Shown: positions 33,642 to 42,354, counted from the stretch's first letter. The stretch is DNA of 64,000 nt from Nonomuraea polychroma (GCF_004011505.1 NZ_SAUN01000001.1:8459501-8523500); one strand, 5' to 3'. A program made the numbers and translations. Notes: generated from the sequence alone by a model not told the origin.

Positions 33642-34334
33642 TCAGCCGGCCGACACCGAGAAGCTGTTGGTACGGAAGTCCATCCCGCCACTGGACGAGG
33701 TGATCTCGTAGCCGAACTGGACGTCGCCGAGCGTCACGTCACCGAACCAGTTCCTGGCCCGGAGCCAATTCAGGATTGCCTTGATGTCCACGGTCCCGGA
33801 GTTGACGTTGCCCTGCCGCACGAAGGAGAACACCTGGTTGGACCCGTTGGAGCCGCGGTAGACGTCCCAGTTGTGGCCGCCCACCGACGCGCCGGTCTGC
33901 CACGACCCGATCGGGCCCACCGGGCCGTACTTGTTCATCCAGAGCATGATCTCGTAGGTGTGGCCATCGCACCAGATGTCGTACGCGCTCGTGTAGGCGC
34001 CGCCGTTCGGCACGCTGACGTTGAAGCTGCTGGTCACGCTGCCGAGGGCACTCAGCCGCCGGTTGACGTTCTTCGTGGCGTTGGGGTAGGACTTGACGCC
34101 ACCAGTGTTGGGGTGGTTTGCCCAGACACCCCAGTTACTGTACGAATTGGCCCAGATTGTCTGTGGACCGGCACCGCTGCCCCAGATGTTGTTGTAAAGG
34201 GTATAGCCGCCGTTGGTCCAGGTGCCCCACCGGTCCGACGAATACCAGACGGCGGCCTGGGCCGGCTGAGCGAGCACCCCGATGAGCGGGACGAGCATGA
34301 ATGCCGAGACGAAGAGGCGGAGCATCCTGAGCAT
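33642..34334 (-). CDS. Glycoside hydrolase family 12 endoglucanase
   Basis: A 230-residue secreted GH12 enzyme (endo-beta-1,4-glucanase, xyloglucanase or licheninase; retaining). The signal peptide is clear: LRLFVSAFMLVPLIGVLA, then cleavage after QPAQA. The mature beta-jelly roll has WGTWTNGGYTLYNNIWG, the nucleophile Glu128 in YEIMLWMN, and the acid/base Glu210 in FGYEITSS. No binding module follows the catalytic domain. ATG 34334 is next to AAGGGAG; Met4 is an alternative. A perfect 14-bp palindrome lies 59 bases upstream, typical of LacI-type control of cellulase genes in Actinobacteria. Confidence 0.93.
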   Translation of the reverse strand: MLRMLRLFVSAFMLVPLIGVLAQPAQAAVWYSSDRWGTWTNGGYTLYNNIWGSGAGPQTIWANSYSNWGVWANHPNTGGVKSYPNATKNVNRRLSALGSVTSSFNVSVPNGGAYTSAYDIWCDGHTYEIMLWMNKYGPVGPIGSWQTGASVGGHNWDVYRGSNGSNQVFSFVRQGNVNSGTVDIKAILNWLRARNWFGDVTLGDVQFGYEITSSSGGMDFRTNSFSVSAG

Positions 34335-34392
34335 GATCTCCCTTTCCGCTGTTGTCCGCAGATGGCGGGCACCACTTGTCGAATCCGGGGCA

Positions 34393-34406
34393 TCGAAGCG
34401 CTTCGA
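34393..34406. promoter_or_regulatory. Perfect palindrome upstream of GH12, LacI-type operator candidate
   Basis: TCGAAGCGCTTCGA is a complete 14-bp palindrome centred on a CG pair, as in LacI-family operators. It lies 59 bases before the GH12 start codon, where it could overlap the promoter. A CebR-like sugar repressor is plausible, but none is encoded in the window. Confidence 0.7.
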
Positions 34407-34538
34407 CGAAATTCCGACGCGGCCGAGGACCGGGTTCAACGGGAAGTGGAGTCACTGTAAGTCCGCATCCGACCAGAGGAAACACCACCGAGAAAGAAAT
34501 CCTCACCATCGCACGTCAAGCGGCGAGAGGCGGCGGGA

Positions 34539-34561
34539 TCGGCGTGAAAGTTTCACGCCGA
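34539..34561. promoter_or_regulatory. 23-bp perfect palindrome with GAAAGTTTC core
   Basis: Arms TCGGCGTGAAA and TTTCACGCCGA flank a single G. GAAA(C/G)TTTC is a known operator core upstream of actinomycete xylanase genes (established knowledge). It is about 205 bases upstream of GH12 and 124 bases before repeat copy B, so it may be a distal GH12 site or a leftover from a deleted gene. Confidence 0.65.
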
Positions 34562-34684
34562 CGCACCCGCTTCCGGGCGAGAATCCGGCCGATATCCCAA
34601 GATCATTTTGCCGCTTTCATGGTGCTCGTGCCAGATTTGCCAGTGGACAGTCGTGTGCTGGACGACTCGACGGCGTGCTGGACC

Positions 34685-34914
34685 GTCACGTTCATGCTGC
34701 TGTTCTGCGATGGGCTGGATCGAGATCTGACCTGGCTGGCCCAGCAGGTCGCGGACCGCGTACTGAGCCCTGAGATCACTTGGCGCGGTGGGTGGGACGA
34801 CGTGCCGGATGCGGTGGGCGCCCTGGTCGAGCACCGCCTGCACGGCAAGGCCGTACTCGACCTGGCCTGACGAGACCCGCCACCTCGGGAGCCAGCGCGG
34901 CACCGGTCAGGCCG
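34685..34914 (+). repeat. Direct repeat copy B (orphan 3' end of MDR gene)
   Basis: A near-identical copy of 28843-29067, with substitutions such as GCGATGGG for GCGCTGGG and 5 extra bases near the end. In-frame it still reads to LHGKAVLDLA-stop, but no dehydrogenase 5' part precedes it. The region 34335-34684 upstream holds only the two palindromes. Confidence 0.95.
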
Positions 34915-35018
34915 GCTCCTCCACTTGGCTTGCCAGCCCCTCGGCATGCAGCGGAGAAGCGTCCGCCGCCTCGTCAGAGGCCTGTGCTTGTTCCTCGTAT
35001 TAATGGTGAGCGGGGTCA

Positions 35019-38000
35019 TTGAGGGGCGATGATGCGCGTGTGCGCAGACCGTCCTCAATCACGGTGGTGTTGGTGGCGACCGCCCTGGCGGCGATGATCA
35101 ATTTGGCCACCGGGACCGTTCAGGTCCAGCAGCCCTGGTGGGCGCCTTTGGTGTGGGCGCTGACTGTGCTCCTGATCGTGGGCGCCATCATCGTCGAGTG
35201 GCGTGAGCGGCGCAGCCAGGCCGGCCAGGCCCATGAGCTGAACCAGGTCACGGACTGGCTGGCCAGGCAGGTGCGTGAGCAATGGGAGCACGAGGCGGTA
35301 CTGCGCCGCCTGGCCGAGCCGATGCCTTTGCAGGTGCGCTGGCGCTCTACACGCCGGCCGGTGGTCGCCGACCGTCACCTGGTGCTCGACGGCCCGGCCG
35401 AAGCCGACTGGGAGTCATTGCCGCTGCATGGTCAGGCGGAGGAGATCACCCAGGCATTTCTGGGTTTGCCCCATGAGCGGCTGGTGGTGCTGGGCGAGCC
35501 GGGCGCGGGTAAGAGCGTCCTGGCGGTGCTACTCACCTTGGGCCTGCTGCGGCACCGTCAGGCCCTTCCACCAGGGGAACAAGAGCGGGTGCCGGTGCCG
35601 GTGCTGGTGCCGATCGCCTCCTGGAATCCCCAGGTCGAGCACCTGCAGGCCTTCCTGGCTCGTCGCCTGAGTGAGGACTATCCGCGTCTGCGGCAACTCG
35701 GCGAGGGGGCGGCTAGCCTGGCCGCGGCGCTGATCGCCGACCGGCGGCTGCTGGCGATTTTGGATGGGCTGGATGAACTGCCCGAGCATCAGCACCAGCG
35801 GGCGGTAAGCCAGCTCAACGGTTACGCCGGCCTGGGCCGTGGGCTGGTGGTGACCTGCCGCAGTCGCGAGTATGAGCAAGCCGTCGGCAAAGCTGGGATG
35901 GAGCTGGCCAGGGCCGCGGTGGTGGAGCTGCAGCCGGTCACCGTCGAGCAGGCCATCGAGTTTCTCTCGCAGCCGGCCCGTGCCCGGCCCCGCTGGCAGC
36001 CCGTTTTCGACCACTTGCGTGCCCACCCTGACGGGGCTCTGGCAGTGGTGCTGTCCACCCCGTTGATGACCACACTCGCGCGGGCCGCCTACGCCGATCC
36101 CGCCGCTAATCCTGGCGAGCTCGTGACCCTTAACCGTGTCTCGGCCATTAGGGCCACCCTGATCGATGGCTTCGTCGCGGGCGCGTACCAGCTAGATCGA
36201 TGGGAACCGCTACATGGGCGGCGGTTGCGCGGCTACCCACCGGAGCGAGCCGGTCGCTGGCTGGCCTGTCTCGCTTTCCAGCTGACCGAGGCGGGCCGGG
36301 TGGACTGGTGGTGGTGGCAGATGCCTGCCGGCCTGCTGATGGTGCGTCCGTATCACGCAGCGGCCATGATCGTGGTGGGGGCGATCCTCCTCGGGGCGGG
36401 CCTTGCCATGGCGGCCGGCCTGTCTGTCGCGGCGGCGGCCACGGTGCTGGTGGCGGTCAATGTGGCGGACCTGTGGCGACCGCTATGGCCCACGGGCTAT
36501 CCACCCTCCTACCGCTCGGCGTCCCGACGCCGGGTGCGCCTGCTGCGGATGGTCTTCGCCGCGACCGGGCCCATGATGGCGGGGCTGCTGCTGTCCGTGC
36601 CGCTTTTCGGCCTGGCGGTGGGCCTGATCACTGCGGGTCTAGTGGCCGCGCTACCGATCCGGTGGAGCCGCCACAGCGTGAGCGGAGCCCAACCGGGCCG
36701 AGCCTGGTCCGGCAGCCGACGGACGCCGACGACACGCCGCCGAGCTGGCCCGCGCGCCACGGTGCGCGCCAACCATCGCGCGGCGGCAGGTGCCGCCATC
36801 CGGCACGCCGTGCCCGCCGCACTCATAGTCACCCTGGCCGCGACTATCCATCCACTAGCGCCCGATGTACGTGCGGCCGCACTCGTCACGATGCTGGTGT
36901 CTGGCGCCAATGCCGGTCTGGCCTCTGGGTGGCGTACCTGGATCCGGTATCGGACAATCCACTTGTCGCTCGCCGCGCGTGGCCTGCTGCCTTGGAGGTT
37001 GTGGCGCTTCCTTGAGGATGCGCATCTGCGTGGCGTGCTGCGCCAAGTTGGAGGCGCCTGGCAATTTCGCCACGTCCTTCTCCAAACCCATCTGGCCACC
37101 GCCATCGGCGCAGACCATCTCCGCGCTCGTGCCCATGCCGGCGACGAAGACGCGGACGCACGGTTGATCGACCTGCTCGCCGAGCAGGGCCGGACGGAAG
37201 AGCTACGCGCTCGTGCCGATGCCGGAGACGGGCGGGCCGCAGGGTGGCTGGCGGGCCTGCTCGCTGGGCAGGGTCGGATGGATGAGGCCATCGCCTTGCT
37301 ACGCCCTCATGCCGATGGGGGAAGCCATCCTGCTGCGGAGCGGTTGGTGGCCCTGCTCGCTGGGCAGGGCCGGATGGATGAGGCCCTGGCGGTGCTGGCC
37401 GCTCGTGCCGATGCCGGAGACTATTTCGTCGCCGATCAGTTGGTGGACCTGCTCGCGGAGCATGGCCGGGTTGATGAGCTACGCGCTCGTGCCGATGCCG
37501 GGGACGGGTGGGCCGCCGTACGGCTGGCGGGCCTGCTCGCCGAGCAGGGCCGGACCGATGAGGCCATCGCAGTGCTGACCGCTCGTGCCGATGCCGGAGA
37601 CGTTCATGCCGTCGTACGCCTGGCGCGCCTGGCCGGGCATGGCCGACTGGATGAGGCCATCGCCTTTCTACGCCCTCATGCCGACGCCGGACACTATTTT
37701 GCCGGCGAGGGCCTGGCGAGTCTGCTCGCGGAGCATGGGCGGGTGCATGAGCTGCGCGCTCGTGCCGATGCCGGAGACCTATGTGCTGCCCTACACCTGG
37801 CGGGTCTGCTCGCCGGGCAGGGGCGGGTGGATGAGGCCATCGCCTTGCTACGCCCTCATGCCGATGCCGGAGCTTTGGACGCCGAAATAAGACTGGCGAG
37901 TCTGCTCGCCGAGCGTGGGCGAGTGGATGAGCTGCGCTCTCGTGCCGATGCCGGAGACGGGTGGGCCGCCGTACGGCTGGCGGACGTGCTCGCCGGGCAG

Positions 38001-38489
38001 GGCCGGACGGATGAGGCCATCGCGCTCCTGATCCGCCCTGCTGATGCCGGAGACTATTTCGTCGCCGATCGGTTGGTGGACCTGCTCGCCGAGCAGGGCC
38101 GGGTTGATGAGCTACGCGCTCGCGCCGACGCCGGGGAGTTTCGGGCTGGGCAGCTGAGGGCGGCTGAGCGCCTGGCGGATCTGCTCGCCGAGCAGGGCCG
38201 AGTCGATGAGCTACGAGCGCGTGCCGATGCCGAAGATAGGTGGGCCGCTGGGCGGCTGGCGGGCCTGCTCGCCGGGCAGGGGCGGGTGGACGAGGCCATC
38301 GCCTTGCTACGCCCTCATGCCGATGCCGGAGACTGGGAGGCCGTCGAGCAGTTGGTGAGCCTGCTCTGTGGGCAGGGCCGAGCTGACGAGGCCATCGCGC
38401 TGCTGATCGCTCAGGCCGGTATTGATGGCCTACGAGCCGCCAAGCGATTGACAGAACTGCTCACTGAACAGGGCCTGGTGGATGAGTGA
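35019..38489 (+). CDS. Membrane NACHT (STAND) NTPase with about 15 C-terminal helical repeats
   Basis: A protein of 1156 residues. N-terminus: two membrane helices (about 14-30 and 42-59), then a basic helical linker. NACHT NTPase: Walker A LGEPGAGKSVLAVLL (158-172), Walker B LLAILDGLDELP (244-255), sensor-like VVTCRSREY (about 278-286), and a winged-helix-like region. A second hydrophobic part (447-484, 512-545, 594-636) gives perhaps four to six more membrane spans. The segment LRQVGGAWQFRHVLLQTHLA closes the core. From about residue 701 to the end are about 15 TPR/Sel1-like units of 29-33 residues such as LLAGQGRMDEAIALLRPHA. The start is uncertain (TTG 35019 or GTG 35040). STAND NTPases act as signal-triggered oligomers, several in antiphage defence. 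A membrane-effector immune role is inference. It is monocistronic. Confidence 0.85.
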   Translation: MRGDDARVRRPSSITVVLVATALAAMINLATGTVQVQQPWWAPLVWALTVLLIVGAIIVEWRERRSQAGQAHELNQVTDWLARQVREQWEHEAVLRRLAEPMPLQVRWRSTRRPVVADRHLVLDGPAEADWESLPLHGQAEEITQAFLGLPHERLVVLGEPGAGKSVLAVLLTLGLLRHRQALPPGEQERVPVPVLVPIASWNPQVEHLQAFLARRLSEDYPRLRQLGEGAASLAAALIADRRLLAILDGLDELPEHQHQRAVSQLNGYAGLGRGLVVTCRSREYEQAVGKAGMELARAAVVELQPVTVEQAIEFLSQPARARPRWQPVFDHLRAHPDGALAVVLSTPLMTTLARAAYADPAANPGELVTLNRVSAIRATLIDGFVAGAYQLDRWEPLHGRRLRGYPPERAGRWLACLAFQLTEAGRVDWWWWQMPAGLLMVRPYHAAAMIVVGAILLGAGLAMAAGLSVAAAATVLVAVNVADLWRPLWPTGYPPSYRSASRRRVRLLRMVFAATGPMMAGLLLSVPLFGLAVGLITAGLVAALPIRWSRHSVSGAQPGRAWSGSRRTPTTRRRAGPRATVRANHRAAAGAAIRHAVPAALIVTLAATIHPLAPDVRAAALVTMLVSGANAGLASGWRTWIRYRTIHLSLAARGLLPWRLWRFLEDAHLRGVLRQVGGAWQFRHVLLQTHLATAIGADHLRARAHAGDEDADARLIDLLAEQGRTEELRARADAGDGRAAGWLAGLLAGQGRMDEAIALLRPHADGGSHPAAERLVALLAGQGRMDEALAVLAARADAGDYFVADQLVDLLAEHGRVDELRARADAGDGWAAVRLAGLLAEQGRTDEAIAVLTARADAGDVHAVVRLARLAGHGRLDEAIAFLRPHADAGHYFAGEGLASLLAEHGRVHELRARADAGDLCAALHLAGLLAGQGRVDEAIALLRPHADAGALDAEIRLASLLAERGRVDELRSRADAGDGWAAVRLADVLAGQGRTDEAIALLIRPADAGDYFVADRLVDLLAEQGRVDELRARADAGEFRAGQLRAAERLADLLAEQGRVDELRARADAEDRWAAGRLAGLLAGQGRVDEAIALLRPHADAGDWEAVEQLVSLLCGQGRADEAIALLIAQAGIDGLRAAKRLTELLTEQGLVDE
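37119..38486 (+). repeat. Coding tandem repeats in the NACHT gene
   Basis: About 15 imperfect units of 87-99 bases encode the helical repeats. Two unit types alternate irregularly: one begins LRARADAGD and ends VDE, the other begins LLRPHADAGD and ends VDEAIA. Many units are nearly identical in DNA, including synonymous sites, so recent expansion or gene conversion is likely. Confidence 0.85.
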
Positions 38490-38643
38490 CTTCGTCCAAA
38501 GGGCAGGACGTGTGCCCCTCGCCCGCTGAGCCGATAGGCGCGTCACCACGCCGCAGGCACATCGGCACGGCGGAGCGACGAGAACCCGCCGTCCGGCCCC
38601 GCTCAGCGCACCAGCCCGGCACCACGTTCGGCCCGCCGTTGCG

Positions 38644-39078
38644 CTAGGCACTCGTTCTCTCCAGGACGGTCACCGGAATCCGGCGGTCGAGCTTGTCCTG
38701 ATATGCGTCATATTGCGGCCACAGCTCCGCCATCATCCGCCACAGCCGCTCTCTGTCGGCGCCGGTGGCCTCCGCCGCCCGCGCGGGCAAGCTCTCCGGG
38801 CCGACCTGTACGCCGACCTGCGGATTGGCGAGCAGGTTGAGATACCAGGCCGGATGCGTGGCCAGGCCGCCGTTGGACCCCACCACGACGTACCTGCCCG
38901 GTCCGTCCGTGCCGTAGATCAACGCTGTACGGCGGAGCTTGCCGGTCGCCCGCCCCCGTACGGTGAACAGGAGCGTGTTCACGCCCCACTTGCGATGCCC
39001 ACGTTCGCCGTCCGACTCCGCGTACTCCCGGATGTGGCGAGCCACCCATGCGGTCGGGCTGTCGTCCAACTCGCTCAT
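38644..39078 (-). CDS. Deazaflavin (F420)-dependent nitroreductase-family protein
   Basis: A 144-residue split-barrel protein of the Ddn/FGD-like nitroreductase family. WGVNTLLFTVRGRATGKLRR, then ALIYGTDGPGRYVVVGSNGG and HPAWYLNLLANPQVGVQVG are the conserved core; G-R-x-T-G-K-x-R contacts the F420 phosphate in homologues. Members reduce quinones, nitro compounds or aflatoxins with F420H2. ATG 39078 overlaps the stop of the upstream VOC gene by 4 bases (ATGA), so both are in one operon. The Ser/Tyr substrate residues cannot be judged by eye. Confidence 0.88.
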   Translation of the reverse strand: MSELDDSPTAWVARHIREYAESDGERGHRKWGVNTLLFTVRGRATGKLRRTALIYGTDGPGRYVVVGSNGGLATHPAWYLNLLANPQVGVQVGPESLPARAAEATGADRERLWRMMAELWPQYDAYQDKLDRRIPVTVLERTSA

Positions 39079-39539
39079 GCCCTCTCCCCGAACCAGGCGT
39101 CCCGGGTCGCCGCAAGACCGGCCGCGAGCTCCTGGTCTTGGCTGGGGTTGAAGAACTCCCACAGATACCCGAACGGATCAAGGCATTCGAAAATCCGGTC
39201 TCCCCACGCCTCCTTCATCGGCTCGCAGGTGATCTCGCAGCCGTTGCTGAGGCAATAGGCGTAGACGGCCTCGAGATCGTCCACGTGCAGGCCGATCGCC
39301 GCTCCCAGGCCCCGCGGGCCTCGCTGGATCCGTTGTTCACGCTCCGTGTCGGGAAACGGCATGCCCTGCAGCGCGTCGACAAGCAGCCGCGCCTCACCGC
39401 GCTCCAGGATGACGAACACCGGCCGTCCATCCGCGTCGGGCACCCTGCCTACCTCGTCGAAGCCAAGTCCTCGGTAGAAATCCCCGGCCGCCTTGACGTC
39501 GGCAACGCGCAGACCTAGCCGAAATGATCCTGTCACCAC
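39075..39539 (-). CDS. VOC (glyoxalase/bleomycin-resistance-like) protein
   Basis: A single-domain VOC protein of about 154 residues. FRLGLRVADVKAAGDFYRGL is the first beta-alpha unit, GAAIGLHVDDLEAVYAYCLS the second, and DRIFECLDPFGYLWEFFNP closes the metal-site strand, with a Glu in the usual ligand position. I take GTG 39539 (GGAG upstream); the frame is open to 39578. It is first in the operon with the F420-type reductase and divergent from another VOC gene at 39613. Function unknown: binding, dioxygenase or isomerase. Confidence 0.83.
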   Translation of the reverse strand: MVTGSFRLGLRVADVKAAGDFYRGLGFDEVGRVPDADGRPVFVILERGEARLLVDALQGMPFPDTEREQRIQRGPRGLGAAIGLHVDDLEAVYAYCLSNGCEITCEPMKEAWGDRIFECLDPFGYLWEFFNPSQDQELAAGLAATRDAWFGERA

Positions 39540-39612
39540 TGCTCTCCGGTACGCGACCATGCTGCTCAGCCGGATCACTACGTCCAGTTCGGCACTGGCG
39601 TAGCGTGCTGCT

Positions 39613-40020
39613 ATGACTGGTGGGCCGGCTCGTTTTGGCGGGCGAGATGATGTTGTCCTGGTGGTAGTCCTGGACTGCGCCGATCTGGACCGGTCCGCGG
39701 CGTTCTGGTGCGGGGCACTTGGTTACAGCGCTGAGTCCAGCGTGACGGGGCGTTATCGGCGACTGCTACCCGCTGGAGGGAACGGCGTCGAACTGCTGTT
39801 GCAGCGGGTTCCGGAGCCGAAGGTGACCAAGAACCGGGTGCATTTAGATCTGCGCGTGCCAGACCTGGAGGCGGAGGTGGCCAGGCTGGTGGCCTTGGGC
39901 GGGCGGCGCATCACCGACAGTCCCGTCGAGGAAGACGGCTGGACTTGGTATGTGCTCACCGATCCCGACGACAACGAGTTCTGTGTGTTGCAGCCATCAG
40001 AGAAGCTCGCCGGGCATTGA
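39613..40020 (+). CDS. VOC-family protein
   Basis: A 135-residue VOC protein. VVLVVVLDCADLDRSAAFWC starts the fold, KNRVHLDLRVPDLEAEVARL carries a possible metal-ligand His, and WYVLTDPDDNEFCVLQPSE provides the C-terminal Glu ligand motif. It is divergent from the VOC/F420 operon and only about 73 bases from its start, so the two transcripts may share control. The 275 bases after it to 40295 hold nothing recognised. Confidence 0.85.
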   Translation: MTGGPARFGGRDDVVLVVVLDCADLDRSAAFWCGALGYSAESSVTGRYRRLLPAGGNGVELLLQRVPEPKVTKNRVHLDLRVPDLEAEVARLVALGGRRITDSPVEEDGWTWYVLTDPDDNEFCVLQPSEKLAGH

Positions 40021-40294
40021 TCACGGCGTACGCCGACTTCTCGGCGCAACGCCAGACATGCACCCATCTCAGCATGAGCGCGCGTCTGGCGCGCTGGTCC
40101 GCCGTCTCGGCCGGCGCCCGCCAAAGGTCAACACGGGTCGAACCCGGCAACCCCAGAAAGCGCTCCTGACCTGGAACGACAAGGGTGTCGACGTCCTTAT
40201 CCGGCCCAGGTCGAGTAGCGCTTGACGACGTTCCACGCCCTTCACCCAGCCGCAGGTCCCTGCTCGCAGACGCCGTCATAGCCACAGATCGTTG

Positions 40295-41050
40295 TCACCG
40301 CTTCGTCGTCGCCTGGTGAGCATCACGCCCGGCCGGTCGCGTGCCATCGGCGCCGGATGTGTCGTGCTCGGGATCGGGGCCGGCGCCACGTGAGCCGGGG
40401 TGGGCCCACTCGCTGTCGGTCATCCGGATCATGCGCATCCCGATGGCGCCCGACCCAGCCAGGTACAGCAGCCCGCCGACCACCGTGCCGACCCAGAAAA
40501 TGGGCGCGGTGAACATGCCCGCCACCATGGCGAACGGGGCCCACCACGGCGCATGACGGCCGTAGGCCAAGACCAGGCCGAGCAGGAACACCCCGGCCAC
40601 CCCAGCGAAGCCCGGGATCTGGAAGCCGAACACGGCCCCGGGATCGGCCAAGGCCTGATCGCCCAGCGTGGCGCCGGTGGCGGGGCCCAGCTCACGCTCC
40701 AGCCGGGCGTAGAAGAAGTCGCCCAGCATGAGGGCGGAGAAGTTCACCACGCCCAGCAGCGCGAGAGCGCCCGCGATGTGCCCGAGCAGCACCGCGCGGC
40801 GCCGTACGAGGTGAATCATGCCGATCACGCCCGGCACGAGCAGCACCCAGCTCCAGTGCAGGATCGCCGCGCTCAGCGAAACCTGTTCCAGGTGCCGCCC
40901 ATAGGCGCCGACCGCATCGGCGCTACCGCCCAGCCGCAGCGCGGGGTCTGCGAGAATCCCCGCGACGTACGTGACCGGCGCGGCGATGAGACACATCCCG
41001 GCGGCCAGGCGGCGCAAACGGGTCGGATCTGACAGCGGTGACACAGGCAC
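40295..41050 (-). CDS. Integral membrane protein, unknown function
   Basis: A 251-residue protein with about six membrane helices: LRRLAAGMCLIAAPVTYVAG, AILHWSWVLLVPGVIGMIHL, HIAGALALLGVVNFSALMLG, a long GFAGVAGVFLLGLVLAYG, PFAMVAGMFTAPIFWVGTVV and a short last helix. The C-terminal 45 residues are hydrophilic and Asp/Gly/Ala-rich, presumably cytoplasmic. It resembles the DUF4386-like membrane proteins loosely. It begins 105 bases after the sensor kinase on the same strand, so it may be an output or accessory of that two-component system. Confidence 0.7.
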   Translation of the reverse strand: MPVSPLSDPTRLRRLAAGMCLIAAPVTYVAGILADPALRLGGSADAVGAYGRHLEQVSLSAAILHWSWVLLVPGVIGMIHLVRRRAVLLGHIAGALALLGVVNFSALMLGDFFYARLERELGPATGATLGDQALADPGAVFGFQIPGFAGVAGVFLLGLVLAYGRHAPWWAPFAMVAGMFTAPIFWVGTVVGGLLYLAGSGAIGMRMIRMTDSEWAHPGSRGAGPDPEHDTSGADGTRPAGRDAHQATTKR

Positions 41051-41154
41051 CCTCCTTCATCGGCGACGAACCGTCGCGGAAGGACGCTAAGGCGGGCCGG
41101 TCGCAGTGGTCGTCCACCTGCCGGACGACCTCGTCTCCGCAATCGTGCGGGGGC

Positions 41155-42354
41155 TCAGCCGAGCGGAAACCTCGCTTGCAGACGGTAGCCGCGCCCGCCC
41201 GGCGCGGGCCCTGCGCTCAGTTCGCCGCCGAACATCGCCACCCGCTCGCGCATCCCGATCAAGCCATGCCCGCCACTCTGGCCGCCGCCATCGCCCGTGC
41301 CGTCATCGACCACCTCGAGAATCAGCACGCCGGGCGAGTAGCTGACCGTGACATCGATGCGGCTCGCGCGGGCGTGCTTGAGCGCGTTCGTCAGTGCCTC
41401 CTGGACCACCCGGTACGCCGACAGATCGAGCCCCGGCGGCAGCGGTCGCGGCCGGCCCTCCACGCTTACGTTGACCGCCACGCCCGTGTCCTTGACCGGC
41501 GCGACCAGCGTGCCCAGTTGGTCCAGCCCGGCGGATGGCAGCTGGACGCCCGTCCCGCCGGGATCGCGCAACATGCCGAGCATGAGCCGCAGTTCTTCCA
41601 CGGCCTCGCGGCCGGCCCGCTCGACGCCGAGCAGCAGTTCGCGCTCGCGCCGCGCCTCCTCGGCCAGCATGGTCCGCACCCCACCCGCCTGCAGGGTCAT
41701 CAGGCTGACGTTGTGCGAGACGATGTCGTGCAGTTCGCGGGCGATCCTGGCGCGCTCCCCGGCCACGGCGTGCCTGGCGCGCTCCTCGCGCTCGGCCTCC
41801 AGCCGGGCGGCCTGCCTCGCCAGGCGCAGCGTCTCGTCGATCTGGCGGCGAAGCAGGATGCCGCTGACATACGCGACCCCGATGAAGATGGCGCCGATCA
41901 TCACCTCGGCCAGGTCGTTGTCCTGGAAGGTCTGCAGGAAGAGGTAGGCGAGCAGCACGCAGGCGAGTCCTGCCGCACCCCGGCGGCTCCGCAGCTCCGC
42001 CGCGCTGGCTACGGTGTGCACGAGGATGAGGGTGGAGTAGAAGTGCCAGGCGGGGTAGTACAGGCCATCGGTGACCACCCGTACGCCTACGCCGACCGCC
42101 ACCAGCACCAGCAGCGCACCCGCCGGGAATCTGCGGCGCACGACCAGTAGCGCCCCGGCGACGACGGCGCCTACGGCGAGCGGCACGGGGTGGCGGATCT
42201 GGCCCGGCTCCAGCCCTTGCCGCCCGAACGACTCGACCTGCCCGGCCACCGCCACGGCGAGAGCGAGCAGAAGGTCCATCCAGCTCGGCCGCCATCCGCC
42301 GGGCAGGCGGAACCCAGCCAGAAGCCGCCGGCCCCCTCGGACGTAGGACATCAC
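41155..42354 (-). CDS. Sensor histidine kinase, NarL/DesK class (HisKA_3)
   Basis: A 399-residue membrane kinase. Four to six membrane helices fill residues 25-165 with only short loops, so the signal is likely membrane-associated. The dimerisation helix RARIARELHDIVSHNVSL carries phospho-acceptor His209. The ATPase has AYRVVQEALTNALKHA (N-box), VVDDGTG (G1) and GGHGLIGMRERVAMFGG (G2). The GTG/ATG start overlaps the response-regulator stop, so the pair is translationally coupled. No linked extracellular domain suggests a ligand; DesK-like systems often sense envelope stress or membrane state. Confidence 0.92.
   Translation of the reverse strand: MMSYVRGGRRLLAGFRLPGGWRPSWMDLLLALAVAVAGQVESFGRQGLEPGQIRHPVPLAVGAVVAGALLVVRRRFPAGALLVLVAVGVGVRVVTDGLYYPAWHFYSTLILVHTVASAAELRSRRGAAGLACVLLAYLFLQTFQDNDLAEVMIGAIFIGVAYVSGILLRRQIDETLRLARQAARLEAEREERARHAVAGERARIARELHDIVSHNVSLMTLQAGGVRTMLAEEARRERELLLGVERAGREAVEELRLMLGMLRDPGGTGVQLPSAGLDQLGTLVAPVKDTGVAVNVSVEGRPRPLPPGLDLSAYRVVQEALTNALKHARASRIDVTVSYSPGVLILEVVDDGTGDGGGQSGGHGLIGMRERVAMFGGELSAGPAPGGRGYRLQARFPLG

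Noticed and set aside
28843..34914. Composite transposon explanation for the direct repeat
   Set aside because: The repeated DNA is part of a dehydrogenase gene, not an insertion sequence, and has no inverted termini.
37119..38486. CRISPR-like regular repeats
   Set aside because: The units are 87-99 bases, coding in one frame and degenerate, with no constant repeat and variable spacer structure.
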